Source: Girardinichthys multiradiatus | Lineage: Eukaryota; Chordata; Actinopteri; Cyprinodontiformes; Goodeidae | NCBI RefSeq assembly: GCF_021462225.1 | Contig: NC_061798.1 | Coordinates: 18,622,820 to 18,686,819, forward strand | Length of the DNA: 64,000 bases | Reading direction: 5' to 3' | Part shown: in pieces, positions 56,211 to 64,000 of the stretch | How the letters are laid out: every line of letters starts with the position of its first letter | Position numbering within the stretch: the first letter of the stretch is position 1 | The notes under the pieces: generated by a model | Told to the model about the DNA's origin: nothing | The model's database searches: none | Seen by the model: the letters and a program-made list of their open reading frames with translations, nothing else | Translations under genes and position numbers: made by a program

Positions 56211-58736
56211 CTATGGCTCAAACAGGAAGGGAAAGCTGCCATTTCCCTGAAGGGAAAAAAATAAAAAAACAAATGTAAAATTAAACTTGGAAAAAAAATC
56301 TCAATCAATGCCAAACACACAGTTCACATGTATAGAAAGAATACCTCATCTGTCCCGGTACCAGTTGCATCACCACGGGGATCAGGGGGAACAGTGGTGG
56401 ACTCTTTCTGAGTTCCTGCTGGCCATGTCTGACAAAAAACACAGGGAAAGGTACGAAACATTAGTTCGAGGTTCAATGTTTAAATCAGGACCAAAACAAA
56501 ATAAATATGTCACCTTTTCTGTCTGTAGCTGTGTCTTAGAACCCTGCTGAAATGGAAAGTGGATTAGAGTTAGATCAGGTGATTTTGAATGTGCCTACAC
56601 TTATAAGACGTTTTGCAAGTTATCGAACTGGTCTTCAAAACTGTCAAGAAACTTTCTAACTCTACTCTTTGAGTACTTTAAAATGCACAGACAGCTTCAC
56701 AGACTTGAACCAGTAAAGAAAATATAGATAATTTTTTAAAGATGATGTATTTTGAGAAAGTCCAAACATTTTCAGTTTCAAGCTTAAGCTGCAGAAAATG
56801 TTGATGAATAGAACTGTTACCTCCTTATCAAGCAAGAAAGCAAACTTTATTGATTTATTTTGTATCACTGGGACATATATAGGTAAGCACCATAAGAAGC
56901 ATCACTAAGAAATCAACACTGTCAGCAGTGCACTAAGCAGACATAGCTGTCTGGTAGCCAGACATGATTGCATTATACTTACCACATCCACACTGTTCGG
57001 AGTCAACATCCTCAGCTATGCTATTATCATTAAGCCTCGGCATTGAGTCATCAGTTTGTTGCTCAAAGCCTTAATTTAAAGTGATCCACACAGTTAACTG
57101 ATTTATTATTTTTCTGTTAAACTGATTTCATAAGTTCATTTGTTTAGTTTAAACTACACTGATCCCCGAAGGATTCTCTAGTAAGAGAGTCATAATTTGA
57201 CAGGTTTTCATAGCATGTGTTCTTGATGTTTCTATATTGAATTCATATGCCTTTTTCATTATTCCTTGTTGTAAAGCACTTAGTGATTCTTTACTTGTGA
57301 AAGTTGATATATAAAAAATGACTTACTTACTAATTACCAGAAACCTAAATTTAAATACATGAAATAAAAGTTATTTTAAAAATACCTGCAGTGGGAGTTG
57401 TGGTCTTTGTGTAGTTCTTTCCTGGTTCTGCTGTCCGTTGTTGGGCAGAACCCCAGTGTTCCTCTGCTGGGCAAAGCCATATCGTGGTACAAAGTACGAG
57501 TAGCTCTTTAAAGAAACACAGTTTTATTAAAAATGGAAATTCTAAGTATTATGATGCTTACAAATGGGTCAGTATGTTCGAATAAAAACCTGCTGTCTGT
57601 GAAGCTGAGGGAATCCAAAAGATGGATACTGAAGCTGTGGATACATCTGCAAGAGAAATTGAAAATTTATGACCTCTTCCTCAGTAATGTTGGGAGCCCT
57701 GAAGTAGTTATAGGGGTAAAACAATCTAACTGTTATGATTTGGGGCTGTTTGGTTTTTGGTTTCGGGTTTTTCCTTATGTTTCTCACAGTTTCGGTTTTG
57801 AATTGTTGTTCTGTTTATTATTTTCCTGGTTATGCTTTAGTTTCATGTTTTCCTAGTTAGATTTCTACTTGTTTGTATCCTTGAAATTCTGTTTTGCCTG
57901 TCTTGCCTGCTCGTTTATTGTTTTGTTCCTGCCTCCTCTTTTGAGTGAGTTTTTGTTTTTCCACTATTAAATCTTTTCACCGTCATGCTGCCTGCTTGTC
58001 TGCATTCTGGGGTCCTACGCTGCACTAACCCTGACACTAACGGCATGATCCTGGGATTTTCTTGTCTTGTACCTGGACAGGGTTCTGGGCCTGCTGGGGA
58101 ATGTTGGGATTGTTGGGGTCTTGTTGTGGTCCAAGCTGCTCTTGCTGGCCATTAGGGATGAGCATGGGCGTTAGCGGGTTGCCCTGGTTGGGAAGCAACA
58201 GCTGTGGCCCCTGCGGACCAAAAGGACCTGCCAGTTGAGGGTTCAAATTCAACACCTGTGGGGTAAGCAAGATTTCAGGTGTCTGCTGCTGCAGAACATA
58301 CTGGGGTAATATTGAGCCCTGCAGAGAGTGAAAGCACATAGGATGTTTCAAACCATTGTTTCAAATGTAGTACACAGAGAAGCAGAAATCTTTTCAGGAG
58401 TAAAACTTTTTAATGCACCTGTGCTTGACCAAGAGCTGCGAGAGTTAATCCATTCAGTCTCAGGATCTGATCAACAAATTGGTTAAATTAGATTGATTTA
58501 TTTTATTTATTCTATAACGAGGAATGCAGAAACGATATTTAAATGTGATTTACCTCATTGCTGTTGCTTGCAATAAGTCCAATCTGCACCTTCAAGAAGA
58601 CATACAGAACATTTCTGTCTTTACAAATAGCTTAGTTTGTTAATGTGTAATAATGTTGGATGTCACTGAAACTCACTGGCAGAGCAAGGCTTGACCTAAG
58701 TAGGCAGATTACCAGAAGGGCACTTTGCAGCTTCAT
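56211..58736 (-). CDS. odam: Odontogenic ameloblast-associated protein (Odam), 9 coding exons
   Basis: Coding exons join(56211-56246, 56345-56428, 56514-56546, 57386-57505, 57590-57646, 58073-58318, 58419-58466, 58554-58583, 58677-58736), 237 residues, all introns phase 0. The signal peptide MKLQSALLVICLLRSSLA plus LP fills exon 2; exon 3 gives IGLIASNSNE with an S-x-E motif, matching the SASNSNE-L start of mammalian ODAM; exon 4 gives ILRLNGLTLAALGQAQ. Exon 5 is Pro/Gln/Leu-rich, as in P/Q-rich SCPPs, and the protein ends GNGSFPFLFEP. Exon 1 is near 58842-58870 under a TTTAAAAG box, and the poly(A) signal is at 56098-56107. Odam is secreted by enamel-forming and junctional epithelium. A solo LTR lies in intron 5 without touching splice sites. 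A short exon between 56546 and 57386 could have been missed. Confidence 0.88.
57731..58036 (+). mobile_element. Solo LTR in odam intron 5, 306 bp, with 5-bp target-site duplication
   Basis: Starts TGTTATGATTTGGGG and ends CCCTGACA, flanked by CTAAC on both sides (57726-57730 and 58037-58041). Related to the sequence that starts at 63587 (TGTCATGATTTGTGGG). Without it intron 5 would be about 120 bases. It is oriented opposite to the gene if the ATTAAA near 57966 is its poly(A) signal. Confidence 0.8.
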
Positions 58737-58892
58737 CGTGTCCTGCAGTGAGGCAAAACATGCACATTTTGTTAAAGGTTCATTAAATACCACAGTCGTC
58801 TCAAACGTCTTTAAAATCTGAGCATCACAAACTCATCTTACCGTTGCTCTTCTTTGCCGTTCAGTGTCTGCCTCTTGACCGTGTCAAGATGC

Positions 58893-58900
58893 CTTTTAAA
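58893..58900 (-). promoter_or_regulatory. odam: TATA-like box of odam
   Basis: TTTAAAAG on the minus strand about 25-30 bases before the likely start of exon 1, which ends at 58842 with a ACG|gtaag donor. Confidence 0.6.
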
Positions 58901-58904
58901 CTCT

Positions 58905-59448
58905 CTGAATGCGAGTTGTAATAGTCCACTAGCAAGTCATCCAGACAATATGTGGTCAGAATGACAGACATTTCTCATGACAACAGACTCAGACACTTAC
59001 AACACAGAACTGCTAAATCTGTCATTAAGTGTAAGTCATGTCTCTGAGCACCATGACATGCCCTGTGTAGAGTTGTTCATACCTCTCCAGAGATTTAAAA
59101 TCTCTAAATGTGTGTGCTTTCCACCTGCAGAGATGACAGAATCTCCAGACTGTCTCAGTTTTTTCCACCTCATTGATACAATTTCCTTGTCTGTGGCAAA
59201 GGTGTCAAACTTACTCAGGACAATTATTCTCCTTAAGATTAGGGGCACTTGTAGCATGTAATTAAAAACATTAGGAGCAACACATTTTTTACATGTCATG
59301 TAAAAAAAAATGAAAAAAAGGGAGCAGAGAGCTCATGATCAGACATTTCTCACACATCATTCATACTGGGTAGACAGATCTCGGTGTATAAAGAATGAAG
59401 GTTCACTCTGTTACACTAGTCCTTTTCTGCAGATCCATCCATTTGATA
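58905..59448. other. odam upstream region, no gene recognised
   Basis: Between the odam promoter and the Tc1-like element. No exon, repeat family or notable regulatory motif identified. Confidence 0.5.
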
Positions 59449-59450
59449 TA

Positions 59451-61018
59451 CAGGTCCTTCTCAAAAAATTAGCATATTGTGATAAAGTTCATTATTTTCC
59501 ATAATGTCATGATGAAAATTTAACATTCATACATTTTAGAATCATTGCACACTAACTGAAATATTTCAGGTCTTTCATTGTCTTAATACGGATGATTTTG
59601 GCATACAGCTCATGAAAACCCAAAATTCCTATCTCACAAAATTAGCATATCATTAAAAGGCTCTCTAAACGAGCTATGAACCTAATCATCTGAATCAACG
59701 AGTTAACTCTAAACACCTGCAAAAGATTCCTGAGGCCTTTAAAACTCCCAGCCTGGTTCATCACTCCAAACCCCAATCATGGGTAAGACTGCCGACCTGA
59801 CTGCTGTCCAGAAGGCCACTATTGACACCCTCAAGCAAGAGGGTAAGACACAGAAAGAAATTTCTGAACGAATAGGCTGTTCCCAGAGTGCTGTATCAAG
59901 TCACCTCAGTGGGAAGTCTGTGGGAAGGAAAAAGTGTGGCAGAAAACGCTGCACAATGAGAATAGGTGACCGGACCCTGAGGAAGATTGTGGAGAAGGGC
60001 CGATTCCAGACCTTGGGGGACCTGCGGAACCAGTGGACTGAGTCTGGAGTAGAAACATCCAGAGCCACCGTGCACAGGCGTGTGCAGGAAATGGGCTACA
60101 GGTGCCGCATTCCCCAGTCCTGGGCTACAGAGAAGCAGCACTGGACTGTTGCTCAGTGGTCCAAAGTACTTTTTTCGGATGAAAGCAAATTCTGCATGTC
60201 ATTCGGAAATCAAGGTGCCAGAGTCTGGAGGAAGACTGGGGAGAAGGAAATGCCAAAATGCCAGAAGTCCAGTGTCAAGTACCCACAGTCAGTGATGGTC
60301 TGGAGTGCCGTGTCAGTTGCTGGTGTTGGTCCACTGTGTTTTATCAAGGGCAGGGTCAATGCAACTAGCTATCAGGAGATTTTGGAGCACTTCATGCTTC
60401 CATCTGCTGAAAAGCTTTATGAAGATGAAGATTTCATTTTTCAGCACGACCTGGCACCTGCTCACAGTGCCAAAACCACTGGTAAATGGTTTACTGACCA
60501 TGGTATCACTGTGCTCAATTGGCCTGCCAACTCTCCTGACCTGAACCTCATAGAGAATCTGTGGGATATTGTGAAGAGAACGTTGAGAGACTCAAGACCC
60601 AACACTCTGGATGATCTAAAGGCCGCTATCGAAGCATCCTGGGCCTCCATAAGACCTCAGCAGTGCCACAGGCTGATTGCCTCCATGCCACGCCGCATTG
60701 AAGCAGTCATTTCTGCAAAAGGATTCCCGACCAAGTATTGAGTGCATAACTGTACATGATTATTTGAAGGTTGACGTTTTTTGTATTAAAAACACTTTTC
60801 TTTTATTGGTCGGATGAAATATGCTAATTTTGTGAGATAGGAATTTTGGGTTTTCATGAGCTGTATGCCAAAATCATCCGTATTAAGACAATAAAAGACC
60901 TGACATATTTCAGTTAGTGTGCAATGAATCTAAAATATATGAATGTTAAATTTTCATCATGACATTATGGAAAATAATGAACTTTATCACAATATGCTAA
61001 TATTTTGAGAAGGACCTG
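59451..61018 (+). mobile_element. Tc1-like (DD34E) element, second copy, internally deleted
   Basis: 1568 bp flanked by TA (59449-59450 and 61019-61020), with the same 200-bp inverted repeats starting caggtccttctcaaa as the element at 48099, from which it differs by 42 bases of deletion and scattered substitutions. It lies about 550 bases upstream of the odam promoter, in the opposite orientation to the gene. Confidence 0.95.
59779..60741 (+). CDS. Tc1-like transposase with 42-bp in-frame deletion (320 aa)
   Basis: Same protein as the 334-residue transposase at 48376 but missing the stretch after GYRCRIPQ that contains LLNQKQRQKR, at the boundary between the DNA-binding and catalytic domains. 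The catalytic residues remain (LFSDES, QHDLAPAH and the Glu of IENLW), but the conserved Pro before IEN is Leu and the VMVWG Gly is Ser. The frame is open throughout. The deletion and the two changes at conserved positions make activity unlikely. Confidence 0.9.
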   Translation: MGKTADLTAVQKATIDTLKQEGKTQKEISERIGCSQSAVSSHLSGKSVGRKKCGRKRCTMRIGDRTLRKIVEKGRFQTLGDLRNQWTESGVETSRATVHRRVQEMGYRCRIPQSWATEKQHWTVAQWSKVLFSDESKFCMSFGNQGARVWRKTGEKEMPKCQKSSVKYPQSVMVWSAVSVAGVGPLCFIKGRVNATSYQEILEHFMLPSAEKLYEDEDFIFQHDLAPAHSAKTTGKWFTDHGITVLNWPANSPDLNLIENLWDIVKRTLRDSRPNTLDDLKAAIEASWASIRPQQCHRLIASMPRRIEAVISAKGFPTKY

Positions 61019-61024
61019 TACCTG

Positions 61025-61430
61025 CTACGGTCACCAGTCCATCACAGATACTGAAATAAAACACACCTTTCCACCGATAAAGGTCCCAGCTGGAATTTAA
61101 ACCAAAGACCATATAGCTGCAAAGCAGCAGTGCTAATAACAACACCTTTGTCCTACAACAATTCAAATGATTAAATTAGTACATCATCCAAATCAGAAAA
61201 AATTAATCAGGCTGTAGGTGCAGCTTATAAATGCATCACCAAGACTTCTAAAAGAGTAACAATAAAAAAGAAAGATAGGTGAGGGGATGGGGAGTAAAGC
61301 AGCTTGCAGTAGTAGAATGTACAAAAGTAAGATAATGGCAGCAACAGTGAATTAATATTGTAACTTAGGAGAAAGAGGTATATGCAGTTTAAATTAGTCA
61401 GTAAGGCAATGCAACCTGTTGGTGAAGGAG
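61025..61430. other. No gene; short repeat debris
   Basis: Starts with 'caccagtccatcacag' and 'gcaaagcagcagtgctaa', bits of the dispersed LINE-tail repeat. The rest is unrecognised. Confidence 0.5.
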
Positions 61431-62500
61431 AGTGATGTGTCTGAGTTTAGGAAGAGAATAGCTTGAAGGACAAAGGTTCCCCTCCTCCTTCAAGTCTTAC
61501 AGGCAGAGCAGTGGACCATGCAGCTTTTTGAACTGACGGTAAAGGGCATTTGATGTGCCTCAAAGTCTGTAAGGCTCAAGCATTTATAAACCTGCAGTTT
61601 ATAAATGCTTGAGAGTGAGCAAGCTGGAAGATCAAATATTTTTGAGTAAATCTTCACAATGCTGTGCAGTTTCATTCTGTAGTGTGATGGAATGAAACCA
61701 ACAGGTTATGGAAAATGCAATTTCCTCTTTTAAAGAAAGTGTAGTGGAATTATAACAAAATGTTTCTGTTCACAGAGAAGACGTTCATTTCCCTAAGGAG
61801 GTACATTCTCTGATGGCACTTCTTAAGAATCATCTTGGTGAGAACTTCAATTGTGCATGAAATATGGTTCCTAGGTTCCTAAACTCCTCAACAGTCTCCT
61901 CTGATGATCCATTATTGGTAGCAGTGGTCAGTACAGCCAGCTCCTTCTGCCTGCTGGAAAAGGTTACTATAAGCTCCTTGGTTTTGCTGACATAAAGCTC
62001 CAAACAGGATTTATCATAACAACCTGATGAACTGCTGTAGAGTTGGTCTATGATGATGGCTGTCGCTGTCGCTGTCGAGGAGAACAGGAGGACTGTTTCA
62101 TCAGCAAACTTCACCAGGTAGCAGATAGGCTGTGAGGACCTGCAGTCATCGGTGTACTGGATGAAGAGGAATAATGAGAGGATGCAATTCTGACGAGAAA
62201 CACTAGGGGTGACCAGTAGATTTGAGGTGTTTTTTATTGATGTGTACTTTCCTGTTAGTGAGAAAGTTCAGAATCCAGAGAATGAGCTGGTCATCCAAGT
62301 TGAAGTTATCCCAAAGTCTTTGTGCCAGAATGTGGGGCTGCAGAGTATTAAAAGCTGAGGAGAAGTCAGCGAACGTAGGCCTTGCTGAGGTGTGAGGTGT
62401 CTCAAGGTGTTTGTGGATTCCATCAATTAAAAAAGCTTTGGCATCACCAACATCTCCACATACCTAATATGCTAACTGAAGAGGGTCGAGCTGAGCTTAA
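61430..62500 (-). pseudogene. LINE reverse transcriptase remnant
   Basis: Minus-strand pieces in order: QRLWDNFNLDDQLILWILNF, then a decayed 'FADETVLLFS' (62070-62114) and FRNLGTIFHAQLKF (61830-61890), the palm and the following LG-IF block of a non-LTR reverse transcriptase. Several stops and frameshifts. The family is close to the fragment at 42245. Confidence 0.7.
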
Positions 62501-62509
62501 GTCCATGAG

Positions 62510-63580
62510 ATTATGTGGTCCTTCATTATCCTTTCCAAAGAGTGTATGCAGGGATAAATTGTTTGACGTTATGTTCAGCTGAGCCTAGAGGGGGGAGTGC
62601 AGCAAATCTATATACATCAGAGAATGACCCATAGTATCTAGCTAGGGTTTTCCCAAGTCAAATGCAGCAAGAAACATATTGGTGATATCCTTTAAGAGAT
62701 TTAACAGGGATGCAATGGTTAAAGTCACCCAGGATGAATTTTGGTGAATCAGGCGATAGCTGGTCTAGTTCATTAAGGGTGTTTTTGATATGATCTGTAG
62801 GCATTAGCTTTGGGGTGGATGTAGACTGGATAAAAAACAGGAGTCTCTAATGGGGGAGCAGAATCCTGATTCCAGCCTTTTTTCTTTTTCTCCTGGTAAT
62901 CTTGTAGTTCCTTTGACTGAAGAGACTCTGGCCAGCACTCGTTCTCAGTAACTTCTTTGGTATCGGGTCCGGCGGGTGGGTGGGGATTAGATGTATCTAA
63001 TCCTCTATGCATCCTCAGAACACAAGTGCAGAAGCTGCTAGAGTCCAAACAAAAACATACTGTGAAAAAAATGCTAAAAAAAAAAAAGATGGAATAAAAG
63101 AAAGGACATTACTGAAAAGCAAAGCAAAGCTGAGCACCGACCAGTCAGCCACGCAAGGAGCGACCCGAATGTTTATGTCAATAAGTTCAACAGATGTCTG
63201 TTTTACCTCATTAATTAAAAGCAGACGGAATTAAAATGAATATTCTACATAGTTCTTAGATTCGCTTATTTTAAAATCTGAAAAGTTTATTTCATGAGCA
63301 CCACTTACTCTGATACCTTTAAATAAAATGGAGCACAACCAACAGTCTTCAGAAGACGCCTAATTTGTAAATACTGTAGAGTCCACCTGTGCAGTTTAAT
63401 CTCAGTTTAAATACAGCTTCCCTGTGAAAACAAAGCTATGAAAAAAATGTCACAGATCACCCTTCATACCATCATCTGAAAGTGAATAGTATGGCACAAC
63501 TGCAAACCCACCAAGACATGGCTATCCCCCACTGATAAACTAGTCAAGGAGAACAATAATCAGAGAAGCAACTAGGAGAC
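62510..63580. other. No gene supported
   Basis: A 91-residue minus-strand open frame (62773-63048) with Lys-rich KKKKG and PPLETPVFYPVY has no recognised domain and may be part of a LINE ORF1 or untranslated region. Nothing else stands out. Confidence 0.4.
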
Positions 63581-63586
63581 CTTTGG

Positions 63587-64000
63587 TGTCATGATTTGTG
63601 GGTGTTTTGGGGTTTTTGTTTGTCTTATTTCTAGTTACGTTTTGAATCATGCATCTGTTTATTGTTTTCCTGGTTACGCTTTAGTTTTTGTCTTCAAGTT
63701 TATGTTTTGCAAAGTTATGTTTTTGGATCATGTGTCTGGTTATTGTGATGGAAATTTTTACATTATGCTTTAATTTCATGGTTTATTAGTTTCTATAGTT
63801 TGTATCCTGGAATTTCTGTTTTGCTCCAGCCACGTTTTGTTCATTGTTCAACTTCATTTGGTCCACTTGCACTAAGCAAATCAGCCTCTTAGTTCATGCT
63901 CCATATATACACATCAGTTCTGTTCACTCCTCGCAGAAACATCACGGATCATACCTCTCCTGTTTGTCCGTTATGCCTGTCTTTGTTTTGTTCCTGCTTC
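63587..64000 (+). mobile_element. LTR-like element, cut by window end
   Basis: Begins TGTCATGATTTGTGGG and continues with 'tattgttttcctggttacgc' and 'ttttgttcctgc', matching the solo LTR in odam intron 5 (57731-58036). The right end is outside the window, so its target-site duplication cannot be checked. Confidence 0.6.

Noticed and set aside
57660..57730. Minus-strand reading YPYNYFRAPNITEEEV just before odam exon 6, which looks protein-like
   Set aside because: It lies between a good donor at 58072 and a good acceptor at 57647. To be an exon it would need an intron of about 27 bases after it. Best read as intron sequence.
62773..63048. 91-residue minus-strand open frame with Lys and Pro clusters
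   Set aside because: No domain, no splice context and located in LINE debris; not called as a gene.

Overview
The window is vertebrate nuclear DNA, almost certainly from a teleost fish. All real genes are split by introns with GT-AG borders, there is no operon-like coding, and the repeats belong to families typical of teleosts: Tc1/mariner with DD34E and DD36E spacing, an RTE/Rex3-type LINE, BEL/Pao, PIF/Harbinger, tRNA-derived SINEs and small solo LTRs. I cannot name the species.

Host genes. Seven genes or gene copies, all on the minus strand, share one architecture: a TATA box, a non-coding exon 1, an exon 2 that carries the end of the 5' UTR plus a signal peptide and exactly two further residues, and phase-0 introns throughout. 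This is the diagnostic layout of the secretory calcium-binding phosphoprotein (SCPP) family. The right-hand gene (56.2-58.9 kb) is recognisable as odam, in nine coding exons for 237 residues. The others (5.4-6.1, 13.4-14.0, 21.1-21.7, 24.3-24.9, 29.3-31.0 and 46.2-47.7 kb) are very small genes encoding 70-89 residue secreted proteins with a short Leu-rich amphipathic segment and a Thr/Ala-rich tract. I call the two subtypes A (A1, A2, C, D) and B (B1, B2). A truncated extra copy of B1 lies at 8.6-8.9 kb. This small, tandemly expanded Thr-rich SCPP-like group beside odam is the most interesting content.

Layout. 1-14.69 kb and 15.60-25.56 kb are two copies of a large tandem duplication, each carrying one A and one B gene. 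Copy 1 differs from copy 2 by an internal 1.54-kb tandem duplication (7324-8863 repeated from 8864), which made the truncated B pseudogene, and by a 3.18-kb RTE-type LINE with a 12-bp target-site duplication (9445-12623). Together these account for the 4.73-kb length difference. 25.6-29 kb is transposon debris. 29-31 kb is gene C with a dead Tc1-like element in its second intron. 31.3-46 kb is almost wholly mobile DNA: a solo LTR, two Harbinger remnants, a DD36E Tc1-like element, a degenerate BEL/Pao element and LINE pieces. 46.2-47.7 kb is gene D. A nearly intact Tc1-like element (48.1-49.7 kb) sits in its upstream flank, and a diverged second copy of that flank lies at 50.8-51.1 kb without any gene. 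51-56 kb holds debris and a 207-bp GATA microsatellite. odam follows, with a 306-bp solo LTR in its fifth intron, then a second copy of the intact-type Tc1 element with a 42-bp in-frame deletion, then LINE remnants.

Function. Odam is a secreted protein of enamel/enameloid-forming and junctional epithelium. The small genes probably encode companion secreted matrix or mucin-like peptides, but that is inference from architecture and position. All coordinates of exons, repeats and duplications were read by eye from the sequence; no alignment or database search was run.
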